DNA from: Erythrobacter sp. SD-21
Lineage (GTDB): Bacteria; Pseudomonadota; Alphaproteobacteria; Sphingomonadales; Sphingomonadaceae
Assembly: GCF_000181515.1 (NCBI RefSeq)
Contig: NZ_ABCG01000001.1
Span: 248,001 to 312,000, forward strand
Direction of reading: 5' to 3'
DNA length: 64,000 nucleotides
Made by a program: the position numbers and the translations under genes. The notes beneath the pieces were generated by a model. It made no database searches. It saw nothing but the letters and a program-made list of their open reading frames with translations, and was not told the DNA's origin. This document shows positions 28,369 through 37,529 of this stretch, piece after piece (the stretch's first letter is position 1; every line of letters starts with the position of its first letter).

Positions 28369-29049
28369 CTAGTTGGCGGTGCCCGTCTCTGCCGGATTTT
28401 CCTCTGCCGGGAAGGGGCCGTTCGCAGCTATCTGGTTGCCCAGTACTTCCAAGAGAAACGCATCGGACGGTCCAGCGGGGGGCTGGGTGGTCTGCCACCA
28501 AAAGGTGACGGTCGATCCCTGCTGCCAATTCGGGGTGTCGGTGACGCGCCAGATCAGCCGGCCATCGTCGACGGTCACGCCGATCGCGTCCTCGCTTCCG
28601 AAGGCGGCCTGCGCCTGGCTGCGCGAATAGCCGATGGAACCGTTAAAGCCGTGGGCGCGCTCGGTAGTCCGGAAAAGGGTGGGCGGGGCTTCCACGACCT
28701 CGGGACCCGAAGCCGGATCTGCGCCGCTTACGCCGTCGAGCGTAATCTGGTGGACGAAGGTGTACACCGTGCCTTCCGGCATTTCATCGGGAAGGCACTC
28801 CTCGACACCTTCGGGGCAAGCGACGTAGCTGACGATGCGACCGATCTCGCCACCGCCAAGCGTCAAGGCCGCTTCCGGCTCGGGCCCCTGCGGGCCTTCG
28901 ATCTTTGCGCCGAGGCTGTCGATGTCGAGTTCCGCAGGCACCAACGTGCGCGGTTCGGCTACCGTCGGGCTTGGCGTGGGCGTCGGTTCGGGTTCGCTCT
29001 GCGAACAAGCCGCAAGCGCCAGCGGAGCGATCAGCAGGACGCGCTTCAC
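28369..29049 (-). CDS. Lipoprotein of unknown function
   Basis: 226 residues starting at a GTG (29049) that overlaps the yqeY stop (GTGA), so translation is probably coupled. The signal ends with a lipobox (LIAPLALAAC), followed by a Pro/Thr/Glu-rich linker (SEPEPTPTPSPTVAEP). The mature domain has two cysteines in 'VACPEGVEECLPDE' and segments such as 'LFRTTERAHGFNGSIGYSRS' and 'GSTVTFWWQTTQPP'; no family recognised. Anchored in the inner or outer membrane. It sits between yqeY and dnaG, 32 bases before the latter. Confidence 0.7.
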   Translation of the reverse strand: MKRVLLIAPLALAACSQSEPEPTPTPSPTVAEPRTLVPAELDIDSLGAKIEGPQGPEPEAALTLGGGEIGRIVSYVACPEGVEECLPDEMPEGTVYTFVHQITLDGVSGADPASGPEVVEAPPTLFRTTERAHGFNGSIGYSRSQAQAAFGSEDAIGVTVDDGRLIWRVTDTPNWQQGSTVTFWWQTTQPPAGPSDAFLLEVLGNQIAANGPFPAEENPAETGTAN

Positions 29050-29498
29050 GACAGCGCTTCCTTCACCAGACCGCTCGCCTTGGTCATGTCGAGCGTCGCG
29101 CCATGGCGTGCCTTCAGCTCGCCCATGACCTTGCCCATGTCCTTCATGCCTTCGGCACCCGTATCGGCCTTGATCTGGGCAATGGCTGCGCGGGTTTCCT
29201 CCTCGCTCATCTGCTGGGGCAGGAATTCCTCGATCACGTCGAGTTCGGCCTTTTCCTTTTCGGCCAGCTCCTGTCGCCCGCCATCCTCGTACATCGCGAT
29301 CGATTCCTTGCGCTGCTTGGCCATTTTCATCAGCACGTCGGTGACGAGTTCGTCGTCTTCCGGCTTCTTGTCGGCGGTGCGCAGTTCGATATCGCGATCC
29401 TTGATCTTCGCGCCGATCAGGCGGAGCGCGGCGGTGCGCTCCTTGTCCTTGGCCTTCATGGCGGTCACGGTCTCGGACTGGATTTTTTCGCGGAGCAT
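29046..29498 (-). CDS. GatB/YqeY domain-containing protein
   Basis: 150 residues, full length for YqeY. The start 'MLREKIQSETVTAMKAKDKE' and 'TAALRLIGAKIKDRDIELR' are characteristic, as is 'IEEFLPQQMSEEE' in the middle and 'MGKVMGELKARHGATLDM' at the end. The domain resembles the tRNA-binding tail of GatB, but the role of free YqeY is not settled. It begins the yqeY-lipoprotein-dnaG-rpoD unit, divergent from carA across a 166-bp intergenic region that must hold both promoters. Confidence 0.92.
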   Translation of the reverse strand: MLREKIQSETVTAMKAKDKERTAALRLIGAKIKDRDIELRTADKKPEDDELVTDVLMKMAKQRKESIAMYEDGGRQELAEKEKAELDVIEEFLPQQMSEEETRAAIAQIKADTGAEGMKDMGKVMGELKARHGATLDMTKASGLVKEALS

Positions 29499-29664
29499 TT
29501 TTTCTCTTCTGATGTCTAAGCTGTGGAAGTTTCACGGCTCATGTAATGGAAGGCCGCAGAAAGCCAAGTGTTCCAGCGCATGGCAGCTTGACGGGAATCG
29601 CTGCGGTCCCTAGCGGCTGGGACTTAGCACACATCGCTGGAAACCCCTGACCCGGAGCGCCCCC

Positions 29665-30843
29665 ATGGCCCTGTCCGCATTCTCGCACGCGCAACCCAAA
29701 GGCGCGACTGGCGTTATCGTCTTTGCGGATGGTACCTGTATCTGGGGCAAAGGCTTCGGCGCCAGCGGAAGCGCGGTGGGCGAAGTCTGCTTCAACACCG
29801 CGATAACCGGCTATCAGGAAGTGATGACCGATCCTTCCTACGACAGCCAGATCGTTACCTTCACCTTCCCGCATATCGGCAATGTCGGCGCGAATGAGGA
29901 AGACGTGGAAAGCCGCGGTCTCGGAGCCGTCGGCCTGGTAGTGCGGCAGGACGTCACCCGCCACTCGAATTTCCGCGCCCGCGACGAATTCGTCGAATGG
30001 TGCGTGCGCCATGGCAAGATCGGTTTGTCGGGCGTCGACACCCGCGCGCTGACCCGCCGCATCCGCATGCAGGGCGCGCCCAACGCGGTGATCGCGCACA
30101 ACCCGCGCGGCCGGTTCGACATGAAGGCGCTGAAGAAGCAAGCCGCCGAATGGAGCGGGCTCGAAGGCCTCGACCTCGTGCCCGGCGTGACGCGCGATGC
30201 GCATGAGGAATGGAAAGGCGGCTATTGGCAGCTCGGTACGGGGCATTCGGAGGCCAACAACACCAGCCCGCATGTCGTCGCCATCGATTACGGCGCGAAG
30301 GACAACATCTTTCGCAATCTCGTGAAGGCCGGCGCGAAGGTGACGGTAGTCCCTGCGCGCACGAGCCTCGAAGATGTCCTCGCGCTTCAGCCCGACGGGG
30401 TATTTCTTTCGAACGGCCCGGGCGATCCGGCGGCGACGGGCGAATATGCCGTGCCGGTGATCAAAGGGCTGCTCGACCGCGACATCCCGCTCTTCGGCAT
30501 CTGCCTCGGCCACCAGATGCTCGCCTTGGCGGCGGGTGCGAAGACCGCCAAGATGTTCCAGGGCCACCGGGGTGCGAACCATCCCGTGCAGCGCGTCGGG
30601 GAGGGCTGGGGTGAGAGCACAGGTCTCGTCGAGATCACCAGCATGAATCACGGGTTCGCCGTCGATGGCAAGACACTGCCGGACATTGTCGAGCAGACGC
30701 ATGTCTCGCTGTTCGACGGGACCAATTGCGGTATCTCGATCCGTGGCAAGAAGGCGTTTGGCGTGCAATACCACCCCGAAGCTTCGCCCGGGCCGCAGGA
30801 CAGCTTTTACTTGTTCGAGAAATTCGTGGGGATGTTGGGATGA
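29665..30843 (+). CDS. carA: Carbamoyl-phosphate synthase small subunit CarA
   Basis: 392 residues. The glutamine amidotransferase site is clear: nucleophile cysteine in 'LFGICLGHQMLALAAG' and the His/Glu of 'VQYHPEASPGPQDS'. The N-terminal CarA domain has 'GEVCFNTAITGYQEVMTDPS' and 'TRALTRRIRMQGAPNAVI'. It frees ammonia from glutamine for CarB, which makes carbamoyl phosphate for arginine and pyrimidines. First gene of carA-lipoprotein-carB-greA; a lipoprotein start overlaps its stop. Confidence 0.97.
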   Translation: MALSAFSHAQPKGATGVIVFADGTCIWGKGFGASGSAVGEVCFNTAITGYQEVMTDPSYDSQIVTFTFPHIGNVGANEEDVESRGLGAVGLVVRQDVTRHSNFRARDEFVEWCVRHGKIGLSGVDTRALTRRIRMQGAPNAVIAHNPRGRFDMKALKKQAAEWSGLEGLDLVPGVTRDAHEEWKGGYWQLGTGHSEANNTSPHVVAIDYGAKDNIFRNLVKAGAKVTVVPARTSLEDVLALQPDGVFLSNGPGDPAATGEYAVPVIKGLLDRDIPLFGICLGHQMLALAAGAKTAKMFQGHRGANHPVQRVGEGWGESTGLVEITSMNHGFAVDGKTLPDIVEQTHVSLFDGTNCGISIRGKKAFGVQYHPEASPGPQDSFYLFEKFVGMLG

Positions 30844-31322
30844 CGTGTTTGACGCGCTTGGCAAAAGGCTCGTTTGCTGCCTCTTTGGTTTTCGGACTGA
30901 GCGCTTGCGGAAACGATGCCGAGACGCAGGTGGGCCGCAATGCCGATGGGATGCCGCAGGGCGACACCGGTTGGCAGGTGCGCGAGGAAGGCGAAGGTCT
31001 TCGCATGCGGCGCCAGCTCGACCAATTGACGCTCGTCTACGCACTCGAACCCAAGAGCGGCGGTGTGGGCGCGACGCTGACCGCGCGCGCTGCTCCCTGT
31101 CTTGGTGGCAAAGGCGAATTCGAGGTGGAGGACACGTTCACCCCTCTCTCTGCTGACGAAGCCAGCGAACTCACCGACATCCGCGACCGTATGGAAAGCC
31201 TGGTCGGCCGCGTCACCGATCGCTGCGACATTCCGGACAAGGTCCGCAACCAGATCACCGCCGGTTTCGACGGCCTGTTCTTCCGCACTTCCGGCCAGCG
31301 CGCGGCCGTTTCCGCTTCCTAG
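30840..31322 (+). CDS. Lipoprotein of unknown function between carA and carB
   Basis: 160 residues from ATG at 30840, which overlaps the carA stop by 4 bases (ATGA). The signal peptide ends in a lipobox (SLVFGLSAC), then 'GWQVREEGEGLRMRRQLDQL', 'LVYALEPKSGGVGATLTARA' and a C-terminal half with cysteines (AAPCLGG, DRCDIPD). No family recognised; a periplasm-facing lipid-anchored protein is likely. Placement inside carAB suggests co-transcription but no link to carbamoyl phosphate is evident. It is 12 bases before carB. Confidence 0.72.
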   Translation: MTCLTRLAKGSFAASLVFGLSACGNDAETQVGRNADGMPQGDTGWQVREEGEGLRMRRQLDQLTLVYALEPKSGGVGATLTARAAPCLGGKGEFEVEDTFTPLSADEASELTDIRDRMESLVGRVTDRCDIPDKVRNQITAGFDGLFFRTSGQRAAVSAS

Positions 31323-31334
31323 ACGAAAGCTCCC

Positions 31335-34300
31335 ATGCCCAAACGCACCGACATCTCCTCGATCCTCGTAATCGGCGCCGGCCCGATCATTATCGGCCAG
31401 GCGTGCGAGTTCGACTATTCCGGCACCCAGGCGATCAAGGCTCTGAAGGAAGAGGGCTACCGTGTCATCCTGGTCAACTCGAACCCGGCCACGATCATGA
31501 CCGATCCGGAAATGGCCGACGCGACCTACATCGAGCCGATCACGCCCGAAATCGTCGCCAAGATTATCGATAAGGAACGCCCCGACGCCGTCCTGCCGAC
31601 GATGGGTGGGCAGACCGCCCTCAACTGCGCGCTCGCGCTCTTCAACGACGGTACGCTTGAGAAGTACGGCGTTCAGATGATCGGTGCCAACGCCGACGCC
31701 ATCGACAAGGCGGAAAACCGCCAGCGTTTCCGCGAGGCGATGGACAAGATCGGCCTCGAAAGCGCGCGCAGCGGCGTGGCCAACACGGTCGACGAGGCGT
31801 TCGCGGTGCTGGAGCGTACAGGGCTTCCGGCCATCATCCGCCCCAGCTTCACGCTCGGCGGGACGGGCGGCGGCATCGCCTACAACAAGGCCGAATTCGA
31901 CAAGATCGTGCGCGAAGGTCTCGACGCCTCGCCCACCACCGAAGTCCTGATCGAGGAATCGCTCCTCGGCTGGAAAGAATTCGAGATGGAGGTGGTGCGC
32001 GACCGCAAGGACAATTGCATCATCATCTGTTCGATCGAGAACGTCGATCCGATGGGCGTGCACACCGGCGACAGCATCACCATTGCGCCCGCGCTGACGC
32101 TGACCGACAAGGAATACCAGATCATGCGCACCGCCTCGATCGAGGTGCTGCGTGAAATCGGTGTGGAAACAGGCGGTTCGAACGTACAGTTCGCAGTCAA
32201 TCCCGCTGACGGCCGCCTGATCGTGATCGAGATGAACCCGCGCGTGTCGCGGTCCTCGGCGCTGGCATCCAAGGCCACTGGCTTTCCGATCGCGCGCGTC
32301 GCGGCGAAGCTCGCCGTGGGTTACACGCTCGACGAGATCCAGAACGAGATCACCGGCGCGACCCCGGCAAGTTTCGAGCCGACCATCGACTATGTCGTGA
32401 CCAAGATCCCGCGCTTCGCCTTCGAGAAGTTCAAGGGTGCGAAGAACGAGCTCTCGACCGCGATGAAGTCGGTCGGCGAGGTGATGGCCATCGGCCGCTG
32501 CTTCGCGGAATCGATGCAGAAGGCGCTGCGCGGCCTCGAAACCGGCCTCGACGGTTTTAACCGCGTGCCCGAACTCGAAGGCGTCAGCCGCGAGAAGATT
32601 ACTGCGGCACTCAGCCAGCGCACGCCTGACCGCATCCTCAAGATCGCCCAGGCGTTCCGCGAGGAGTTTACTGTCGAGGAAATCAACCAGATCACTGGTT
32701 TCGACCCCTGGTTCCTGCGACAGATCGAAGCGATCATTTACGAAGAGAAGATGCTCGGCCATAACGGCCTGCCGCGCGACGAGGCAGAAATGCGCCGCTT
32801 GAAAGCGATGGGCTTCTCCGACAAGCGCCTCGCCACGCTGGCCGTGCGGTCGGTGGGTGTCGCCGGCGGTCTTGCTGAAACGCAGGCGCGCCGTTCGGGC
32901 CTGCTGCACGATGCCTTGCGCGCCATGGCCGGAGCCACGAGCGAACAGGAAGTTCGCAAGCTGCGCCACAAGCTGGGCGTGTACCCCGTCTACAAGCGCA
33001 TCGACAGCTGCGCTGCCGAATTCGAAGCCATCACGCCCTATATGTATTCGACCTACGAAGCGCCCAGCTTCGGTGAGGCCGAGGATGAGGCCGATCCAAG
33101 CGACCGCAAGAAGATAGTTATCCTCGGTGGCGGCCCGAACCGGATCGGGCAAGGTATCGAGTTCGACTATTGCTGCGTTCACGCCTGCTTCGCGCTGGCC
33201 GAAGCCGGGTTCGAGACCATCATGGTCAATTGCAATCCAGAAACGGTCTCGACCGATTACGATACGTCCGACCGCCTCTATTTCGAGCCGCTGACCGAGG
33301 AAGACGTGCTCGAGATCATGCGCGTCGAGATGTCGAAGGGCGAACTGGTGGGCGTGATCGTCCAGTTCGGCGGCCAGACTCCGCTCAAGCTCGCCGCTGC
33401 GCTCGAACGCGAAGGCATTCCCATCCTCGGCACCTCGCCGGATGCAATCGACCTTGCCGAAGACCGCGAACGCTTTGCCAGGCTGGTCAACAAACTGAAC
33501 CTCAAGCAGCCGCTCAACGGCATCGCCAAGAGCCGTGACGAGGCCGCCGCTGCCGCCGCGCGCATCGGCTACCCCGTCCTGCTGCGTCCCAGCTATGTGC
33601 TGGGCGGACGCGCGATGGAGATCGTCGACAGCGAGCCGCAGCTCGATGATTACATCAATACCGCCGTGAACGTCTCGGGTGACAGCCCGGTGCTGGTCGA
33701 CCAGTATCTGCGCGACGCGGTGGAATGCGACGTCGATGTGGTCTCGGACGGCAGCGAGGTGCGCATTGCGGGTGTCATGCAGCATATCGAGGAAGCCGGC
33801 GTGCACTCGGGCGACAGCGCCTGCACCCTGCCGCCTTACAGCCTGCCCGCCGACATCGTCGAGGAAATGGAACGTCAAGCCAAGGCGCTGGCCGAGGCCC
33901 TCGAGGTACGAGGCCTGATGAACGTCCAGTTCGCGGTGAAGGATGGCGAGGTCTACCTGATCGAGGTCAACCCGCGTGCCAGCCGCACCGTGCCTTTCGT
34001 GGCCAAGGCCATCGGCCAACCGGTCGCCAAGGTCGCCGCGCGCGTGATGGCAGGCGAACCGCTGTCGATTTTCGAGCCCTTCGATCTCAAGCCCAACCAC
34101 ATGGCTGTGAAGGAAGCCGTCTTCCCCTTCGCGCGTTTCCCGGGTTCGGACCCGGTCCTTTCGCCCGAAATGAAGTCGACCGGCGAGGTCATGGGCATCG
34201 ACCGCGGCTTCCCCGCTGCCTTTTACAAGTCGCAGCTGGGGGCCGGCATGACGCTGCCGACCGGCGGCACGGTCTTCGTGTCGGTCAAGGACAGCGACAA

Positions 34301-34661
34301 GGACGTGATCCTTCCCGCCGTGAAGACCATCCTCGACCAAGGGTTCAAGGTCATCGCCACCGGTGGCACGCAGCGATTCCTGTCCGAACAGGGGCTGGAG
34401 GTCGAGCGGGTCAACAAAGTAGCCGAAGGGCGCCCGCATATCGTCGATGCCATTATCGACGGCGAAGTGGCCTTGATCTTCAATTCGACCGAGGGCTGGC
34501 AGTCCTTGCTGGATAGCCAGTCGATCCGCGAAGCTGCGCTCGAAAAGAAGCTGCCCTATTACACGACCGCCGCGGGTAGTCTTGCCGCAGCGCGTGCAAT
34601 TGCGGAGGTTTCGACCGAGCAGCTTGAAGTGCGGTCCCTGCAGGACTATTATAGCTCCTAA
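31335..34661 (+). CDS. carB: Carbamoyl-phosphate synthase large subunit CarB
   Basis: 1108 residues. Two homologous ATP-grasp halves are clear: '[20 protein letters not shown]' opens the first and '[20 protein letters not shown]' the second. '[16 protein letters not shown]' and '[15 protein letters not shown]' are the matching glycine-rich loops, and '[20 protein letters not shown]' and '[20 protein letters not shown]' the metal sites. The C-terminal MGS-like allosteric domain is '[20 protein letters not shown]'. It makes carbamoyl phosphate from bicarbonate, ammonia and two ATP. The long open frame on the opposite strand is a codon-bias shadow. Confidence 0.98.
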   Translation: MPKRTDISSILVIGAGPIIIGQACEFDYSGTQAIKALKEEGYRVILVNSNPATIMTDPEMADATYIEPITPEIVAKIIDKERPDAVLPTMGGQTALNCALALFNDGTLEKYGVQMIGANADAIDKAENRQRFREAMDKIGLESARSGVANTVDEAFAVLERTGLPAIIRPSFTLGGTGGGIAYNKAEFDKIVREGLDASPTTEVLIEESLLGWKEFEMEVVRDRKDNCIIICSIENVDPMGVHTGDSITIAPALTLTDKEYQIMRTASIEVLREIGVETGGSNVQFAVNPADGRLIVIEMNPRVSRSSALASKATGFPIARVAAKLAVGYTLDEIQNEITGATPASFEPTIDYVVTKIPRFAFEKFKGAKNELSTAMKSVGEVMAIGRCFAESMQKALRGLETGLDGFNRVPELEGVSREKITAALSQRTPDRILKIAQAFREEFTVEEINQITGFDPWFLRQIEAIIYEEKMLGHNGLPRDEAEMRRLKAMGFSDKRLATLAVRSVGVAGGLAETQARRSGLLHDALRAMAGATSEQEVRKLRHKLGVYPVYKRIDSCAAEFEAITPYMYSTYEAPSFGEAEDEADPSDRKKIVILGGGPNRIGQGIEFDYCCVHACFALAEAGFETIMVNCNPETVSTDYDTSDRLYFEPLTEEDVLEIMRVEMSKGELVGVIVQFGGQTPLKLAAALEREGIPILGTSPDAIDLAEDRERFARLVNKLNLKQPLNGIAKSRDEAAAAAARIGYPVLLRPSYVLGGRAMEIVDSEPQLDDYINTAVNVSGDSPVLVDQYLRDAVECDVDVVSDGSEVRIAGVMQHIEEAGVHSGDSACTLPPYSLPADIVEEMERQAKALAEALEVRGLMNVQFAVKDGEVYLIEVNPRASRTVPFVAKAIGQPVAKVAARVMAGEPLSIFEPFDLKPNHMAVKEAVFPFARFPGSDPVLSPEMKSTGEVMGIDRGFPAAFYKSQLGAGMTLPTGGTVFVSVKDSDKDVILPAVKTILDQGFKVIATGGTQRFLSEQGLEVERVNKVAEGRPHIVDAIIDGEVALIFNSTEGWQSLLDSQSIREAALEKKLPYYTTAAGSLAAARAIAEVSTEQLEVRSLQDYYSS

Positions 34662-34774
34662 GAACTAGACGCGTACCCTTCCTAACATTCGACCAACAGA
34701 GGTTCCGCACTTCGCGGACCGGGGTCGAATGGTCCGGGGAGGGAACGCTTTGCGAGAAAGGACAAAGGGGTCCC

Positions 34775-35242
34775 ATGGATAAGGTGCCGATGCTGGCCGA
34801 GGGCTATGAGAAGCTGACCGCAGACCTGAAGGTCTTGCGCGCCGAGCGCCCGCGAATTGTCGATGCAATCGAGGAAGCGCGCGCGCATGGCGACCTCTCC
34901 GAGAACGCGGAATACCACGCGGCGAAGGAGCGCCAGGGCCAGGTCGAAGCCATGATCGGCGACCTGGAAGACAAGATCAGCCGCGCGCAGATCATCGACC
35001 CGACCACGCTTTCGGGCGACAAGGTGATCTTCGGCGCGACCGTGACCCTGCTCGACGAGGACGACAAGCCGGTGAAATACCAGATCGTCGGCCAGACCGA
35101 AGCCGATGCGAGCAAGGGCCGCATCAGCTACACCTCGCCCATCGCGCGCGCCCTGATCGGCAAGCAGGTGGAAGAAGAGGTCGAGGTCACCGTGCCGAGC
35201 GGCGACAAGTTCTACCTCATCGACAAGATCGAATTCATCTGA
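34775..35242 (+). CDS. greA: Transcription elongation factor GreA
   Basis: 155 residues. '[20 protein letters not shown]' and '[20 protein letters not shown]' form the N-terminal coiled coil whose acidic tip (D and E in GDLSENAEY) reaches the polymerase active site. '[20 protein letters not shown]' and '[20 protein letters not shown]' belong to the C-terminal FKBP-like domain. GreA stimulates RNA cleavage by stalled RNA polymerase. It follows carB by 113 bases with a GC-rich leader, so it may have its own promoter. Confidence 0.96.
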   Translation: MDKVPMLAEGYEKLTADLKVLRAERPRIVDAIEEARAHGDLSENAEYHAAKERQGQVEAMIGDLEDKISRAQIIDPTTLSGDKVIFGATVTLLDEDDKPVKYQIVGQTEADASKGRISYTSPIARALIGKQVEEEVEVTVPSGDKFYLIDKIEFI

Positions 35243-35293
35243 ACATGCGGGCGGGCGCTGCGTGCGCCGCCTGTGACGGCCAGCCTTCGCTGA

Positions 35294-35815
35294 TCAGGTG
35301 TTGGAAAGCCGGCCCGTCTTTTTCGGGGCGGGTTTCGCCTGTTCGATTTCGCGCACCATCGCCCAGTTGGTGATCTCGACACCGTCGATTTCGAAGGTGC
35401 GCTTCTTCATCGCCGTATAGCCTGCGCTTTCGAAGGCGGGCTTGGCGATCTCGCTCGCCTCGGTGAAGAGGTGGGTGATCCCGTGATACTTGGCGTATAG
35501 CGCCGCCGTCGCCAGCAGGCTGGACGCAATGCCTTCGTCGGTATGGTCGGGGTGGCAGTAGAGGTGGTCGAGATGGCCGGTCAGCTCCAGCATCGCATAG
35601 GCGACGGGCGTATCGTCCTCGTCGGTGGCGATGAAGATCTGGGTGCCGGCGTCGGCCTGTGCCTGATAGACTTCGGGACCGGCGAAATTGGCCAGCCAGG
35701 CCTCCACCTGTTCCTCGGTATAGGCTTCCGGTCCGATGGCCCCGATGGCCGCGCGGCCGAGCTCGGCGAGCGCTTCGGCATCGCCTTCCTCGAAAGAGCG
35801 GATCGAATAGGCCAT
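35294..35815 (-). CDS. GNAT family N-acetyltransferase
   Basis: 173 residues from ATG at 35815 (MAYSIRSFEEGDAEALAELG). GNAT signs include 'PVAYAMLELTGHLDHLYCHP' (motif D/A strands), 'DEGIASSLLATAALYAKYHG' (acetyl-CoA pyrophosphate loop, degenerate) and 'KPAFESAGYTAMKKRTFEID' (motif B). It should transfer an acetyl group from acetyl-CoA; substrate unknown. Related proteins are annotated as YafP-like acetyltransferases. It lies just downstream of the DUF4170 gene (14-base gap) on the same strand. Confidence 0.85.
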   Translation of the reverse strand: MAYSIRSFEEGDAEALAELGRAAIGAIGPEAYTEEQVEAWLANFAGPEVYQAQADAGTQIFIATDEDDTPVAYAMLELTGHLDHLYCHPDHTDEGIASSLLATAALYAKYHGITHLFTEASEIAKPAFESAGYTAMKKRTFEIDGVEITNWAMVREIEQAKPAPKKTGRLSNT

Positions 35816-35829
35816 CGGTCCTCGGGTCC

Positions 35830-36060
35830 CTATGCGTCCGGATCGAGCAGCTTGTGCAGGTGGACGATGACGTATTTCATTTCCGCATCGTCGACCGTGC
35901 GCTGAGCGTTGCCGCGCCATGCGCTTTCGGCGTCGTCATAGCTGGAGTAAACGCCAGCGACGTGGATGCTCTCGGGATCCGAAAAGGTGACGCTGCGCGG
36001 GTCGGTCACGCGGCCGCCCATCACCAGGTAGAGCGTCTGCTTGCTCTCTTTTTCTTCCAT
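35830..36060 (-). CDS. DUF4170 domain-containing protein
   Basis: 76 residues from ATG at 36060 (MEEKESKQTLYLVMGGRVTD). The segments 'YLVMGGRVTDP', 'AGVYSSYDDAESAWRGNAQR', 'TVDDAEMKYVIVHLHKLLDP' fit DUF4170, a short family widespread in alphaproteobacteria and of unknown function. The open frame runs further upstream but the extra part has no likeness to the family. It is followed by the GNAT gene after 14 bases. Confidence 0.8.
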   Translation of the reverse strand: MEEKESKQTLYLVMGGRVTDPRSVTFSDPESIHVAGVYSSYDDAESAWRGNAQRTVDDAEMKYVIVHLHKLLDPDA

Positions 36061-36112
36061 TGGTCCGTTCTTCCGTTTGGGGAGGGAGATAACGGCCACG
36101 CCCCATAGCGGA

Positions 36113-36144
36113 AGCGGCGCGACAGGCAACCCTGTCACGCCGCT
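36113..36144 (-). terminator. Strong hairpin after the YqjD/YqjE-like cluster
   Basis: On the minus strand AGCGGCGTGACAGG, a 4-base loop, then CCTGTCGCGCCGCT pair fully as RNA (one G-U). It starts 24 bases after the stop at 36169. No U tract follows, so it may end the transcript only partly or protect its 3' end. Confidence 0.45.
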
Positions 36145-36168
36145 ACGGCAATCTGGTTTAGGAAGAGT

Positions 36169-36687
36169 TTAGTTCGCCAGGCGCGCGCGAAGATCGCGAT
36201 AGGCGCGCGACGATTTGCGGTTTGCGCGGCGGCCGCTCGAGCGCAGGCTGTCGCCCATTGAATCGAGGCGGTAACCGGCGTCGCGCTTGAGGCGACGGCC
36301 CTGCGTTCCCGCCGCGTCTGTCATGTCTTCGAACTTGTCGCCAGCGCCTTCGATTAACGAGAGACCATAGGCGAGCGCTGTGTCTGCGGCGTAGGACGCC
36401 CACGAGCCACCACGGCGGCCCAGTTCGCGGCCACGGCGCGTCATCGCGCCAATGGCAAGACCAACGGCAACGGCACCGGCGACAGTGGCGACCGGGTGCT
36501 TCTTGGCGAATTCGACGGCGCTGTCGGCGACATCCTTGGCCTGGTCCATCAGCGAGCGTTCTTCGTTGCGGCGTTCACCCGCTTCGATCCTGGCGCGCAA
36601 CTGGTCGCGCTTTTCCTGGTCGGTCAGCTGGCTGTCGGCGCTGATCGGGGTGACGTTGTTTTCGGTGGTTTCGGCGGTGTCGGCCAT
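36169..36687 (-). CDS. Hypothetical protein with membrane-anchoring glycine-zipper segment
   Basis: 172 residues. A polar, charged N-terminal half (MADTAETTENNVTP, then 'QEKRDQLRARIEAGERRNEE') leads into 'AVEFAKKHPVATVAGAVAVG' and 'LAIGAMTRRGRELGRR' (about residues 58-92), a Gly/Ala-rich hydrophobic stretch like that of DUF883/YqjD-type proteins. The rest is basic and rich in Arg and Ser. Not firmly assigned to a family. It is the last of four genes reading leftwards from 38168, and probably shares their promoter. Confidence 0.65.
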   Translation of the reverse strand: MADTAETTENNVTPISADSQLTDQEKRDQLRARIEAGERRNEERSLMDQAKDVADSAVEFAKKHPVATVAGAVAVGLAIGAMTRRGRELGRRGGSWASYAADTALAYGLSLIEGAGDKFEDMTDAAGTQGRRLKRDAGYRLDSMGDSLRSSGRRANRKSSRAYRDLRARLAN

Positions 36688-36727
36688 GGGGTATATCCTT
36701 GAATTTGTGTTCGTTAGACCAACGGGA

Positions 36728-37075
36728 TTAGCGCCCTAAACGTTCCGCCAATTCGTCGCGAAGGTCCCACCCGTCGTCGTCTTCCTCGTCCTCACCTTCC
36801 GGCGCGAGGCCGAAGGCGGCAAGGATCGGGTTGCGGGCGAACCACACGACGACTGCGGCAATGAGCGCAGCAAGCGCGCCCTTGTTATCCTCGGCCACTT
36901 CGATGGCTTCCTCGTAGAGGTCCATCGCGCCGTCTGTCACGCGGTCCATGGCTCGCTCGCCAAGGCCCTTGTGCGCGAAATCGGCCTTGATGTGCTCGAT
37001 ATCGGCGTCGACGAGCGCCCGCGCGGAATCGCGCAAGTACCGGTCGGCAAGCATCTGCGCCTTGCGGTCACTCAT
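36728..37075 (-). CDS. Small membrane protein of the YqjD/YqjE-like cluster
   Basis: 115 residues from ATG at 37075 (MSDRKAQMLADRYLRDSARA). A helical charged N-terminal half (SARALVDADIEHIKADFAHK) is followed by one hydrophobic segment, 'ALAALIAAVVVWFARNPILA' (about residues 75-94), and an acidic end (EGEDEEDDDGWDLRDELAER). No named family recognised. The start overlaps the end of the holin-like gene by 8 bases, so the two are coupled. Its position recalls the third gene (yqjK) of the enterobacterial yqjDEK operon, but sequence likeness is not evident. Confidence 0.65.
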   Translation of the reverse strand: MSDRKAQMLADRYLRDSARALVDADIEHIKADFAHKGLGERAMDRVTDGAMDLYEEAIEVAEDNKGALAALIAAVVVWFARNPILAAFGLAPEGEDEEDDDGWDLRDELAERLGR

Positions 37076-37508
37076 CGCCCTTCTCCTTTTCCGCAAAGGC
37101 ATCGCGAATATCGTCGATCCGACCCTTCAGCATTTTCAGGAGGACTACGCCGATGACAAGCAACGCGATGGTGACGATGGCCGTCGCGATCCACGGACCC
37201 ACCAGCGGGACGAGAGCAATGACAAGCCCCACCGTAAAGGCGATCAGGGCGAGGTGGAAAACGCCAAAGGCGCCAAGCCCGATGGCAATGGCGCCCTTGA
37301 GTCGGTTGGCTGTAAAGCTCGCGCGGCTCTTCTGATAGGCGATCTCCGCCTCGGCATAGGTCTTGCCGTCTTCGAACAGCGCGAGGACATCTTCGGCAAG
37401 AGAAGGGCGATGGGCGCCCTCATCCTCCTCGATGCCCTCGAAATCGTCGGGCAGGTCGAGCGGACCTTCGTGTTCCGCCCGTTCCCTGGTTTCTTCGTCC
37501 CGCATCAT
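37068..37508 (-). CDS. YqjE-like / phage holin family (DUF1469-type) membrane protein
   Basis: 146 residues. An acidic N-terminus (LPDDFEGIEEDEGAHRP) and an amphipathic helix (LAEDVLALFEDGKTYAEAEI) precede two hydrophobic segments, 'GAIAIGLGAFGVFHLALIAF' and 'IATAIVTIALLVIGVVLLKM', and a charged tail. This is the layout of the 'phage holin 3_6' / YqjE family, which in enterobacteria are stationary-phase membrane proteins, not phage genes. Start ATG at 37508 or one codon later. It lies 21 bases after the DUF883-like gene. Confidence 0.72.
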   Translation of the reverse strand: MMRDEETRERAEHEGPLDLPDDFEGIEEDEGAHRPSLAEDVLALFEDGKTYAEAEIAYQKSRASFTANRLKGAIAIGLGAFGVFHLALIAFTVGLVIALVPLVGPWIATAIVTIALLVIGVVLLKMLKGRIDDIRDAFAEKEKGDE

Positions 37509-37529
37509 TTCCCGTGTTGTCGCTAAATC

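Noticed and set aside
30807..34439. Open frame of 1210 codons on the minus strand opposite carA and carB
   Set aside because: It lies antisense to two certain genes, has no family likeness, and its length follows from the GC-rich third-position bias of carB.
37068..37508. Prophage remnant suggested by a holin-family protein
   Set aside because: No other phage gene is near; the family includes the chromosomal YqjE stress proteins and the context matches those.
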